Part shown: in pieces, positions 23,252 to 29,440 of the stretch | Numbering within the stretch: position 1 is the stretch's first letter | Layout of the letters: every line of letters starts with the position of its first letter | Virus record (IMG/VR): IMGVR_UViG_3300047408_000224 | Location: 1-41,305 of that record | Length of the DNA stretch: 41,305 nucleotides | Strand: one strand, 5' to 3' | From: a virus | Notes under the pieces: model-generated | What the model was told of the DNA's origin: nothing | What the model saw: the letters and a program-made list of their open reading frames with translations, nothing else | Databases searched by the model: none | Program-made: the position numbers and the translations under genes

Positions 23252-24691
23252 TCAGTCCTCCGGTGAGGTCGAGGGGAACGCCAGGGCGACAGGGGCCGCA
23301 CCGGCGATGAGTGCGTCAGGGCCGTGGTCGTCGCGCTTGACGATCTCGCCGCGGTCGTCGAGCTGCAGGCCACGGAGCTGCTCGAGCAGCCTGGTGTTCT
23401 CCGGGCTGATCGCGATGATCCGGTGGTCGAGGCCCTGCGCGGTGCGGTTGAACAGCTCGCGGAGGAACCCGACGGTGCGCTTCTTCCGCTTGCCGAAGTT
23501 CACGGCGTAGATCGTCACCTCATCAGGGGCGATCGAGGCGAACGTCTTCATCTGCTGGCCGCCGGCCTGGTCGTACCGAGCCTGCACGAGCGGATGGTCG
23601 TAGCGGGCTGCGGCGTCGAGAGCTTGGCGGGTGAGCGCCGACGGCTCACCGCGTGAAGACTCGATCTCGCCGGGGGGGATGTAGATGCCGCCACCGGCAA
23701 GCTGCCACACGATGAGCATGTGAGTGGAACCGAGCCCCCAGTCGATGCCGAGCTGGATCCCCTCGCCAAGCGGCGGTGGGATGGTGCCGGCGCGGCGCTG
23801 CTGGTCGAGCTGACGGCCGAGGCGTTCGGCTGCGTCGATCCCGGCGTGGTCGTAGACGAACTCGGTGTCCGGTGCGACGAACGCGTCATCGGGGACTTCG
23901 GGGTACTCCATCCGGAAGCGGTCGAGGTCGCCGAGCGCGGCGATCGTGCGACGCTTCCACTCCTGGTCGCGGTCGGGGCGGACCATCCACGGGAAGAACA
24001 GTGGCTTCAGGCCGGAGGCGCCGGAGCAGGCCTGTGACCAGAGGGCGGCGAACTGTGCGCCGATCCCTCCGGACTTCTCGCCGCCGTTGCCGGTGGAGAC
24101 GAGCGCGACGCCGCCGCCACCTTCGATGGTGGGGAGGATCGCCTGCCAGATGTCGGCTGCCTGCCGCTGGAAGGCGAACTCGTCGAGGATGACGAAGCCC
24201 GCGGTCTCCGAGCGGGCGGCGGCCGGTGTGCCCATGAGCGCCCGGATCGTCGAGCCGCCGATGTCCAGGGTCGTGACGGCGTCACGGGTCTTCGCTGGTG
24301 CGTGCAGGTTCGCGAGGACGTGCGCGGACAGCGGGTCGGCGGCGATCCTGTCGCGCATCCGGCGGATGCGGTCGAGAAGCTCGCCGGCGTCGTCACCGGT
24401 CTTGCAGAGGATGAGGATGCGGATGCCCTGCCGGTGGATCGCGAGCCACAGGGCGAACGCGAGCACGACCCATGAGAGTCCGAGCCGCCTGGCCTTCAGG
24501 ACGATGATCTGCTCGCCGGCCTGCAGGTCGCGGAGCGTGTCGGCCTGGAAGTCCCAGAGGGCGAACGGGCGAACGGTGCCGTCGGGGTCCTCGATCGTGC
24601 AGTGCCGTTCGGTGAACGTCGCGGCGTTCGCGGCGCACTCGCGGCGGTCGAGCTCTTGCTTTGCGGCTACCCGCTCAGCGAGCGCGGGCAC
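23252..24691 (-). CDS. terL: Terminase large subunit
   Basis: 479 residues. ATPase domain: adenine/Walker A-like LKARRLGLSW at 65-74 (deviant Arg-rich form), Walker B VILDEF with Asp170-Glu171, coupling motif LVSTGN at about 197-202. Nuclease domain (RNase H fold): GIDWGLG with Asp317, and the closing DDHGPDALIAG. It packages DNA into the procapsid. The GTG at 24691 lies within the end of a 27-codon frame, so translation is probably coupled. The packaging type (cos or headful) is not evident; the overlapping ends of the window would suit headful packaging. Confidence 0.95.
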   Translation of the reverse strand: MPALAERVAAKQELDRRECAANAATFTERHCTIEDPDGTVRPFALWDFQADTLRDLQAGEQIIVLKARRLGLSWVVLAFALWLAIHRQGIRILILCKTGDDAGELLDRIRRMRDRIAADPLSAHVLANLHAPAKTRDAVTTLDIGGSTIRALMGTPAAARSETAGFVILDEFAFQRQAADIWQAILPTIEGGGGVALVSTGNGGEKSGGIGAQFAALWSQACSGASGLKPLFFPWMVRPDRDQEWKRRTIAALGDLDRFRMEYPEVPDDAFVAPDTEFVYDHAGIDAAERLGRQLDQQRRAGTIPPPLGEGIQLGIDWGLGSTHMLIVWQLAGGGIYIPPGEIESSRGEPSALTRQALDAAARYDHPLVQARYDQAGGQQMKTFASIAPDEVTIYAVNFGKRKKRTVGFLRELFNRTAQGLDHRIIAISPENTRLLEQLRGLQLDDRGEIVKRDDHGPDALIAGAAPVALAFPSTSPED

Positions 24692-24758
24692 GGCCCGCTT
24701 CGAGGTAGGCGATCACGCGGCGTGCGTTGCGGGACGGGCGACGGCGGAAGAAGCGCAT
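24675..24758 (-). CDS. 27-aa basic leader peptide before terL
   Basis: ATG 24758 has GGAGG five bases upstream, the best ribosome site in this interval, whereas terL has none of its own. The peptide is very basic (MRFFRRRPSRNARRV). Its last codons overlap the terL GTG in another frame. It most likely serves translational coupling, or is a small DNA-binding peptide. Confidence 0.45.
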   Translation of the reverse strand: MRFFRRRPSRNARRVIAYLEAGRARAR

Positions 24759-24814
24759 GAGGCCTCCGATGGGGTGGGTGAGCATCCATGCATCGTGCGA
24801 CACGCTGTCGCCGA

Positions 24815-24826
24815 CGAACGGTCCGT
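24815..24826 (-). promoter_or_regulatory. Operator-like site ACGGACCGTTCG (before terL)
   Basis: On the minus strand it differs from the switch site at 29210 only in the central base. It lies in the 75-base gap between the gene ending at 24834 and the leader peptide of terL, the widest gap in the terminase region. A candidate roadblock site for the repressor. Confidence 0.5.
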
Positions 24827-24833
24827 ACGACGG

Positions 24834-25040
24834 CTACCAGCGTTCTTCGGGGCAGACGCCCCACGCCGCCGCGGTCCGCGGACGGTCGTCTGCGCGCTCC
24901 TGACGCTTCTCGAAGCCGAGCGTGCGTGACGGACGCCGAAGGTCGACAGCACCGAGATCACGGAGCGTGTCGATCAGGTGCCGGCGAGCAGCGAACGCGT
25001 CGTGCTCGCGCTGCTGCTCGGCGTTGTCGTTGAGGCTCAC
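24834..25040 (-). CDS. Small protein between terminase genes
   Basis: 68 residues, helical and charged (LNDNAEQQREHDAFAARRHL, IDTLRDLGAVDLRRPSRTLG). The ATG overlaps the small terminase stop. It could be an accessory of terminase, but no family is recognised. Confidence 0.65.
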   Translation of the reverse strand: MSLNDNAEQQREHDAFAARRHLIDTLRDLGAVDLRRPSRTLGFEKRQERADDRPRTAAAWGVCPEERW

Positions 25041-25483
25041 GCCGTGCGCTTCGCGTCGAGGCCATCGGCGAGCGCCCGAAGCTGCTCATCGCTCATCGCT
25101 GCGAGGTCGTGCGAGATCGACCCCGAGTGCTCGACCTTCACGTTCTCCCGGTACTTCGTCGGATCGCGCGCCTTGAGCAGGAAGATCAGCAGCGTGTCCG
25201 AGTACGTCGTCTCCGTCGCGATCTGCTGGTCGCGGTAGAACACCGCCTTGTCGACGCCTTCGACCGCGCGGCGCATCGCCTCGCGTTCGAGCTTCTCCGT
25301 CACGCGCTGCTCGGCGTCGTGCCACTCCAGGGCGAAGTCCTCGTCCCGCTGGCGAAGCGCGTACGCCGACGACCTCGCGACCCCGGCCTCACGGCACGCG
25401 TACAGGACAGCGCCGGTCCGCTCGAGCGCTTCGAGGAACGCGGCGCGCCTTTTAGGTGTCCATGCCGTCCGCTGCGCTGCCAT
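25037..25483 (-). CDS. terS: Terminase small subunit
   Basis: 148 residues. A helix-turn-helix start (WTPKRRAAFLEALERTGAVL, CREAGVARSSAYALRQRD) is followed by the oligomerisation segment common in phage small terminases (AVFYRDQQIATETTYSDTLL then FLLKARDPTKYRENV). It would recognise the packaging site and dock TerL. GAGGAG lies six bases before the ATG. Confidence 0.88.
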   Translation of the reverse strand: MAAQRTAWTPKRRAAFLEALERTGAVLYACREAGVARSSAYALRQRDEDFALEWHDAEQRVTEKLEREAMRRAVEGVDKAVFYRDQQIATETTYSDTLLIFLLKARDPTKYRENVKVEHSGSISHDLAAMSDEQLRALADGLDAKRTA

Positions 25484-25495
25484 CGAGGTCTCCTC

Positions 25496-25675
25496 TCACC
25501 AGCCGTAGCGGGTGGTGTCGTCGGGGTGGAGCATCTCGCCCATCCAGTGCGTGTCGCGGGCGACGTGCTCGGCCGTGGGTGGCTGCTGGCTTGCCTGTGC
25601 ACGTGCTGCGCGCACAGCTTCGGCGAGGTCGTGCATGAGTTCGCGCTTCCACTCGTCGACCTGCTCGGCGGTCAT
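25496..25675 (-). CDS. 59-aa hypothetical protein upstream of terS
   Basis: Helical first half (EQVDEWKRELMHDLAEAVRA) and a Trp/His-containing tail (HVARDTHWMGEMLHPDD). ATG overlaps the previous stop by four bases; it ends 12 bases before terS. Function unknown. Confidence 0.65.
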   Translation of the reverse strand: MTAEQVDEWKRELMHDLAEAVRAARAQASQQPPTAEHVARDTHWMGEMLHPDDTTRYGW

Positions 25676-25797
25676 GGCTCATCGGTCTCGCGAGGGAGGT
25701 TCCCGATGACGGTGACGACGGTGGAGTAGCTGCCGATGATGTAGCCGGCGGTGAAGATCACCGAGCCGATCGCGAACATGAACAGGGCGGTGATCAT
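25672..25797 (-). CDS. 41-aa single-span membrane protein
   Basis: The first 28 residues are a hydrophobic span (ITALFMFAIGSVIFTAGYII), followed by a short polar tail (NLPRETDEP). Starts and stops overlap both neighbours by four bases, which supports translation. No role known. Confidence 0.6.
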   Translation of the reverse strand: MITALFMFAIGSVIFTAGYIIGSYSTVVTVIGNLPRETDEP

Positions 25798-25985
25798 GCT
25801 GCGGCCTTCGCGACGGTGGGTGGATCGCAGACGAGGAGCACGTTTTCAGCGGCCCGCCATGCTGCTGCCTCGGTGGGCTTCTCGCCCTTCACCCCGAACG
25901 TGCTGCTGGTGACGGTCCACGTCCACATGTCGGGCTCGGTGAGCGACGGGTAGACGCTGATCCTGGGGTCGCGCGGCCCGGTCAT
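25794..25985 (-). CDS. 63-aa hypothetical protein
   Basis: ATG 25985 overlaps the previous stop (TGATG). A beta-like stretch (MWTWTVTSSTFGVKGEKPT) and an Ala-rich helix (EAAAWRAAENVLLV) suggest a small compact fold. It lies between two tiny membrane proteins. Unknown function. Confidence 0.6.
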   Translation of the reverse strand: MTGPRDPRISVYPSLTEPDMWTWTVTSSTFGVKGEKPTEAAAWRAAENVLLVCDPPTVAKAAA

Positions 25986-26110
25986 CACTGTTCCTCGTCG
26001 GGATGCAGGAGGGCGTCCAGGCGCATCCAGCACCAGAGGCCCGCGATGTACGCGACGGTGGCGGCGAGGATTCCGATACGGACGAGATCGGGGGTGATCC
26101 GTTGGCGCAT
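25985..26110 (-). CDS. 41-aa single-span membrane protein
   Basis: A basic start (MRQRITPDLVR) precedes one hydrophobic span (IGILAATVAYIAGLWCWM), and the tail is acidic (HPDEEQ). First protein gene after the tRNA. Two such mini membrane proteins in one cluster suggest an envelope or assembly accessory role, which I cannot define. Confidence 0.6.
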   Translation of the reverse strand: MRQRITPDLVRIGILAATVAYIAGLWCWMRLDALLHPDEEQ

Positions 26111-26155
26111 GACCTGGCCTCACCTGTGCGAGAGGGGGGACGGTGTGCTTCGAGG

Positions 26156-26227
26156 TGGCGCAGCCCGGAAACGAACCGGGGTCTCAGCGACATGAACGCT
26201 GCGTGGGAGCCTCTCCACCACTGCGCG
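26156..26227 (-). tRNA. tRNA-Met-like (anticodon CAT)
   Basis: A 72-base cloverleaf: acceptor CGCGCAG with CTGCGCC (six of seven pairs; C1-C72 mismatch), D stem GTGG/CCAC, anticodon stem CAGCG/CGCTG with loop TTCATGT, four-base variable loop, T stem CCCGG/CCGGG. No CCA is encoded in full (CCT follows the discriminator A). The anticodon stem lacks the three G-C pairs of initiators, so elongator Met or, if modified, tRNA-Ile(CAU). Oddities are T at the usual A58 in the T loop and the unpaired first pair. It lies between the sigma gene and the late genes. Confidence 0.7.
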
Positions 26228-26437
26228 ACGTGGGACCGGCGACGACCTCGGCTGAGGTTGCAGGGCAGGTCGGGGTCGTCCTTACCGGTGGGGTGACCGG
26301 TCCTGGGCGGCTGTCCTTCCTGGACGCCACCCGTAGGGGCTACACCGAATCAGGGCGTAGCTCTCCCAGCGCGGAAAGTAGCACGAAGTGTCGGACGGAT
26401 GTCGTTTTTGGTCGACACACGGGCAGATCTCCCTGCT
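26228..26437 (-). promoter_or_regulatory. Non-coding interval between sigma gene and tRNA
   Basis: 210 bases without a credible gene. An 8-bp hairpin with a seven-base loop lies at 26339-26361. ACCGGT twice (about 26285-26302) can form a 6-bp stem. TACTTT (minus strand, near 26380) with ACGACA 19 bases before it is a weak promoter candidate. It is the natural place for a promoter of the tRNA and late genes, perhaps one read by the phage sigma factor, but no consensus can be fixed from a single site. Confidence 0.35.
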
Positions 26438-27022
26438 CTACGCGGCGTCCATGAGGACCCTGAGTTTCCGGCGTGCGCGCATGATCGCGTTGTCGACGGT
26501 CTTCCGTCTACCGATCGCCTCATAGGCCTCCCCGGCGAACGCGTAGCGCTCCATGCACTCTCGCTCGAGGTCGCTCAGGGTGGCGATGCCGAGCAGCACC
26601 GTGCGGAAGCGCTCACGGCCGATGAGGATGTCGCACGGGTCGCGGGCCTCGTCGGTCAGCCATCCGCCGTCGAAGTCCTCGGCGTCGGGTTCTGCGGGGG
26701 CGTCGAAGCTGAGGGCGGTGTTCAGGGTCTCGTGCTTGCGACGGCGTGAGGCGTTCACGGCGTCGATCGCACGGCGACGCCCACAGAGGTCTGCGAACGT
26801 CCAGAACGATGCGCCGTGCCCGGGCTGGTAGTCGCGGGCGGCCTGGGCGATACCGAGACGAACCTCCTGCAGCAGGTCGTCCGGTTCGCCGCCGGCGATC
26901 CAGTACGAGCGTGCGATGTGGCGGGCGAGATGGTCGCAGGCAATCACGACCCCGTTCGTGTCCCCCGTCGCGAGCATGCGGCGGATGCGGGCGTCCCGAA
27001 GGTCGCGAACCTCGGTGGTCAT
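26438..27022 (-). CDS. Phage RNA polymerase sigma factor, SigH-like
   Basis: 194 residues. Region 2 spans about 25-95: ARSYWIAGGEPDDLLQEVRL, then ASFWTFADLCGRRRAIDAV with basic SRRRKH. Region 4 is at about 146-190: LSDLERECMERYAFAGEAYE, then AIGRRKTVDNAIMRARRKL. The wording follows Bacillus SigH (sigma-30) closely, including the SF..FA.LC helix, the RKH..LN..LSFD linker and SDLER...VDNA..R.KRKL. It is not an ECF of the RpoE type. It should direct host polymerase to specific phage promoters. It overlaps the gene before it by four bases, with the tRNA and all late genes downstream. Likely a late-gene activator. Confidence 0.85.
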   Translation of the reverse strand: MTTEVRDLRDARIRRMLATGDTNGVVIACDHLARHIARSYWIAGGEPDDLLQEVRLGIAQAARDYQPGHGASFWTFADLCGRRRAIDAVNASRRRKHETLNTALSFDAPAEPDAEDFDGGWLTDEARDPCDILIGRERFRTVLLGIATLSDLERECMERYAFAGEAYEAIGRRKTVDNAIMRARRKLRVLMDAA

Positions 27023-27336
27023 GACGTCGGCCGTTCGATGAGCGCGAGGAGTCGATCTCGCACACCAATGGCATCGGCGAGATGGGCGGCCTGGGTCCGG
27101 TCGGGCGGCAGGACGTCGGCGCCGGCGGCGATGATCGCCTCGAAGACGTCGACGGGGATCTCGAGCAACGGCCGGATATCACTGGTCCGGGTTCCGGGCT
27201 CGAGCACCTCCTCGACGAGCCACCCGACGCCATCCGGGGGAATCGTGAGGTTCCGGAGGTCGCCGGCGGCACCGGAGCGAGCGACGTAGACGCGAACGCG
27301 GTCCGCTGACCAGTCGCGTTCGATGTGGACCCTCAT
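27019..27336 (-). CDS. Hypothetical protein upstream of sigma
   Basis: 105 residues. A beta-type start (RVHIERDWSADRVRVYVARS) and a helical end (FEAIIAAGADVLPPDRTQAA, RDRLLALIER). It overlaps genes on both sides by four bases, so it is made together with the sigma factor; an anti-sigma or partner role is possible but unsupported. No family recognised. Confidence 0.65.
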   Translation of the reverse strand: MRVHIERDWSADRVRVYVARSGAAGDLRNLTIPPDGVGWLVEEVLEPGTRTSDIRPLLEIPVDVFEAIIAAGADVLPPDRTQAAHLADAIGVRDRLLALIERPTS

Positions 27337-27914
27337 GCTGCGCGTGGTTCATCGGCGGCGACGATGGTGCCGTCGACCAGGCGGACCTTCACGCCGAGCT
27401 CGGCCGCCATCCGAGCCCGGGCCCTCTCGATCGTCCGGGCAGATCCGAGATGCGGGGCGAAGTGCGCGACCTCAGCGGCCCGATACCCCTTCCAGTCGTC
27501 CCAGATCTCCCGGTCCTTCTCCGCCGTCGATCCGAGCCGTGACGGCTGCGGTTCGATGAGGCCCGCCTCGACGTCGACCTTCGTCTCGATCAGGTCGAGC
27601 TGCCGGGTGATGATCTCCAGCTCCTGGGCGATCACCTGGGTCGGGTTGTCGACCGGCTGGGGGAGGGTGTCGTGGTCGGAGCCGCGGGACTGCCGTGCGA
27701 TGCGGCCGGCGGCGATGACGCTCATCGCGCTCAGGCGATGGATCGCGGTGTCGATGCGTGTGCCGATCGACTGGACGGCGCGTTCCTGCTGTCGAGCGTT
27801 CGCACGCTCGTGCTGCGCTTTCTGCCAGGCGAGGGCGAGCTCGTCGGCGTTCTGCTGTTCCCACTGGGGGTCGACGCGCTCGGCGAGCGGGTCGATGAGT
27901 CGTACTGCTGCCAC
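27333..27914 (-). CDS. Hypothetical protein, first gene of the sigma operon
   Basis: 193 residues. GTG 27914 with GAGAGGA five bases upstream. A Gln/Ala-rich helical first part (PQWEQQNADELALAWQKAQH) and a C-terminal segment (WDDWKGYRAAEVAHFAPHLG, RTIERARARMAAELG, VKVRLVDGTIV) that looks like a helix-turn-helix followed by a strand. It could be a DNA-binding regulator. It follows a leader with three hairpins and five short repeats. Family not recognised. Confidence 0.65.
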   Translation of the reverse strand: MAAVRLIDPLAERVDPQWEQQNADELALAWQKAQHERANARQQERAVQSIGTRIDTAIHRLSAMSVIAAGRIARQSRGSDHDTLPQPVDNPTQVIAQELEIITRQLDLIETKVDVEAGLIEPQPSRLGSTAEKDREIWDDWKGYRAAEVAHFAPHLGSARTIERARARMAAELGVKVRLVDGTIVAADEPRAA

Positions 27915-27952
27915 GGTGGTCCTCTCTCGGTGAGGGCCGCGGTTTCCTTCTC

Positions 27953-28017
27953 CACCGGGGAAGGTAGCCGGTGATCCCGACGGAAGTCGGGTTCGGTGGT
28001 CGCCCCCCTTGGGGGGC
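27953..28017. promoter_or_regulatory. Three tandem hairpins in the leader of the sigma operon
   Basis: CACCGG/CCGGTG (27953-27973), CCCGAC-GGAA-GTCGGG (27976-27991, GNRA-type tetraloop on the plus strand) and GCCCCCC-TT-GGGGGGC (28002-28017, followed by CTTT on the plus strand). They lie just ahead of the gene starting at 27914. They may form a structured 5' leader on the minus strand and, for the last, a terminator for plus-strand read-through. Confidence 0.5.
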
Positions 28018-28057
28018 CTTTAGGGGGGTTCTTACCTTCCCTTCTCTTCACTTCATG

Positions 28058-28111
28058 CGCGTGACCGCGTGACGTCACGACGCGTGACATACCGCGTGAC
28101 CGGCGCGTGAC
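28058..28111. repeat. Five CGCGTGAC repeats (iteron-like cluster)
   Basis: CGCGTGAC occurs at 28058, 28066, 28081, 28093 and 28104, all in the same orientation, with one inverted GTCACG at 28074-28079. A pyrimidine-rich, less GC-rich stretch (about 28029-28055) adjoins it. It could be an iteron origin or a multi-operator upstream of the sigma operon. The rest of this 347-base gap (28112-28261) shows nothing I can name. Confidence 0.7.
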
Positions 28112-28261
28112 TGTATGCGAACGTACGATCGCCTACGGGTCCGTCCGGGAGGGTCGGCAGCATCGTCGGTCCTGGCGTGTGGTCGGCGGTGCCAGGGTCT
28201 CGCTCAGGCGAGGGGACGGAACGGCCGCAGGACCAGGAGGCCCGCAGCTATGCGGACAGAT

Positions 28262-28474
28262 CTACCGCCCGAGAAAGCGGGCAATGACGGCGGGATCGCG
28301 GAGGTCTTCGACCGCGACACCGGACTCGACTGCGTCAAGGGCCTGGTGCCAGGCGAGGTGGGCGACGAGCGCGGCGCGGACGAACTCGGCCTGGGTGATT
28401 CCGAGGCGGGCGGCTTCGTCGTCGACGGCGCGTTTGAGGTCGTCGTGCATGCGGGTGGCAATGCGGGCCGCCAT
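28262..28474 (-). CDS. Ribbon-helix-helix DNA-binding protein
   Basis: 70 residues. ARIATRMHDDLKRAVDDEAA, RLGITQAEFVRAALVAHL is the beta-strand, helix, turn, helix pattern of CopG/Arc-type repressors; the tail (AVEDLRDPAVIARFLGR) is a short cap. No toxin gene partner is adjacent. A 7-bp inverted repeat 43 bases before its start could be its operator. It lies between the repressor and the sigma operon and probably regulates one of them. Confidence 0.8.
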   Translation of the reverse strand: MAARIATRMHDDLKRAVDDEAARLGITQAEFVRAALVAHLAWHQALDAVESGVAVEDLRDPAVIARFLGR

Positions 28475-28516
28475 GACGGCAGGACACTAGGCGCGGCCCG
28501 GTGGCGCGAGTTTGGC

Positions 28517-28537
28517 GTGTGCCTTCTGACGGCACAC
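28517..28537. promoter_or_regulatory. Perfect inverted repeat upstream of the RHH gene
   Basis: GTGTGCC, loop TTCTGAC, GGCACAC. It is the strongest symmetry in the 200-base gap 28475-28674, which is otherwise without a gene. Either the operator of the RHH protein or a terminator for the repressor transcript arriving from 28796. Confidence 0.5.
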
Positions 28538-28674
28538 GGTAGGCGTTCGTTCGGGTTCGGTGTGAGTGCTTGCGTGCCAGGGGAGAGTCCGGGCAGCGGT
28601 TGTCGTGCGGGCTCATGCGGGCGATGTCCAACGGGAGCCACGGATCCGGTCTGCGAGGGAAAGGGCTCGACGCG

Positions 28675-28926
28675 ATGGGCGATGTGAGGCAGTTGCCGCT
28701 GATGCGGGTGTTGGACGGTGACGGCGATCCTCACGCGGTCGCCCGTGGCCGGCTCGAAGCGGCGAAGGCCGTGGCGGCTGGCTACCGCGCGGCGCTCACG
28801 GCGCTTGACGCTTCAGACGTCGCGGAGCTGGAGTGGCATCGGGAGCGTCTTCAGGACGCTGAGCTTGGCGTGCGGAATGCTTCCGCAGAGCATCTGCTTC
28901 GCGCTTCTTCCGGGCCTCCTCAGTAG
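28675..28926 (+). CDS. Possible 83-aa plus-strand protein overlapping the repressor end
   Basis: MGDVRQLPLMRVLDGDGDPH start, then a helical Ala/Glu-rich body (AKAVAAGYRAALTALDASDV, AELEWHRERLQDAELGVRN). It overlaps the last 131 bases of the minus-strand repressor tail to tail. It has plausible composition but no strong ribosome site (GGGAAAGGG is rather far) and no promoter seen. Real gene or chance frame: undecided. Confidence 0.35.
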   Translation: MGDVRQLPLMRVLDGDGDPHAVARGRLEAAKAVAAGYRAALTALDASDVAELEWHRERLQDAELGVRNASAEHLLRASSGPPQ

Positions 28927-29170
28927 ACCCGGCGTCGCGGCGGGCGACGGCGATGGGGTACTCGTAGAACTCGCCGGGGTCGACGTCTAGGGCTGCGGCG
29001 AGCGCTTCGAGGATGTAGGCCTCGGGGACGCGGCCGGGCTTGGACTCGAGGAGTTGGATGGTGCGTTCGCCGATGCCGGTGTCGCCGAGGCGGACGGTGG
29101 CGTGCGAGAGGTCTCGGACGCTCATGTCGCCGCGCAGCGCACGGAGTTTCTGTGCGAGCAGTTCCGGCAC
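28796..29170 (-). CDS. Immunity repressor (Cro/CI-type helix-turn-helix)
   Basis: 124 residues from GTG 29170; frames open further upstream run into the switch and beyond and are rejected. Residues 4-70 form a five-helix XRE domain (LLAQKLRALRGDMSVRDLSH, GIGERTIQLLES, YILEALAAALDVDPGEFYEY). The tail is basic then Pro-rich, with no peptidase (LexA-like) domain, so induction would not be by RecA cleavage. It is divergent from the Cro-like gene at 29237, with operator words between. It should hold the early operon silent in the lysogen. Confidence 0.82.
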   Translation of the reverse strand: MPELLAQKLRALRGDMSVRDLSHATVRLGDTGIGERTIQLLESKPGRVPEAYILEALAAALDVDPGEFYEYPIAVARRDAGSTEEARKKREADALRKHSARQAQRPEDAPDATPAPRRLKRQAP

Positions 29171-29185
29171 CCCCGGGATGCAATC

Positions 29186-29208
29186 CGTTGTCCAACGTCT
29201 TGACAACG
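29186..29208. promoter_or_regulatory. Switch inverted repeat CGTTGTC / GACAACG
   Basis: 7-bp arms nine bases apart, overlapping the -35 element of the early promoter and lying just upstream of the repressor start. It differs in sequence from the ACGGAC sites, so the switch may be read by two proteins, perhaps the repressor and the Cro-like protein. Confidence 0.6.
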
Positions 29209-29229
29209 TACGGACAGTTCGCGTACAGT
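29200..29229 (+). promoter_or_regulatory. Early promoter
   Basis: A perfect -35 TTGACA (29200-29205), 18-base spacer and TACAGT (29224-29229), eight bases before the Cro-like ATG, so the transcript is leaderless or has a very short leader. It drives the whole rightward operon, which continues past the window ends to the integrase. Operator words cover the spacer and the -10. Confidence 0.75.
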
Positions 29230-29233
29230 CCGT
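29210..29233. promoter_or_regulatory. Paired operators in the switch
   Basis: ACGGACAGTTCG at 29210-29221 on the plus strand abuts ACGGACTGTACG at 29222-29233 on the minus strand. Each is a quasi-palindrome of form CGRACnGTYCG, and the pair is itself inverted (ACGGAC...GTCCGT). They sit on the early promoter spacer and -10, where a bound repressor would exclude polymerase. Confidence 0.65.
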
Positions 29234-29236
29234 TCC

Positions 29237-29440
29237 ATGAGGAAGCCAACCCCCCTGAAGATGGCCATCGTCGCCTCCGGGCAGCGGCAGAAGGACATCG
29301 CCGCCGCCATCGGAACGGACGAGGCCACGCTCTCGCGGATCGTGAACGGCCTGCACGCCGACGAGCGTATGCGCGAGGCCCTTGCCGCCGAGCTGCATAC
29401 GACGCCCGACGTTCTGTGGCCCGAAGCGCAGGCCGCGTGA
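29237..29440 (+). CDS. Cro-like helix-turn-helix protein
   Basis: 67 residues, first early gene. Compact XRE domain: KMAIVASGQRQKDIAAAIGT, DEATLSRIVNGLHADERMRE, AALAAELHTTPDVLW. It is divergent from the larger repressor and has no tail, the Cro arrangement. It may repress the immunity repressor or tune the early promoter. Stop overlaps the next ATG by one base (TGATG). Confidence 0.82.
   Translation: MRKPTPLKMAIVASGQRQKDIAAAIGTDEATLSRIVNGLHADERMREALAAELHTTPDVLWPEAQAA

Noticed and set aside
20953-23310. 785-codon plus-strand open frame
   Set aside because: It lies opposite the portal, scaffold and terminase end, and is the high-GC antisense shadow of those genes: Val/Asp/Arg/Gly-rich with no fold-like pattern or ribosome site.
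26339-26361. Second tRNA (Ile-like anticodon arm, loop CTGATTC on the minus strand)
   Set aside because: The 8-bp stem and seven-base loop look like an anticodon arm, but no T arm with TTCRA nor an acceptor stem can be formed around it.
27915-28261. CRISPR-like array from the CGCGTGAC repeats
   Set aside because: Repeats are 8 bases with 0-7 base spacers, far too short for CRISPR, and no cas genes are present.
28115-28687. 190-codon plus-strand frame across the RHH gene
   Set aside because: It is the complement of the RHH gene, has no ribosome site and continues through the inverted repeat; RHH on the minus strand is the better gene.
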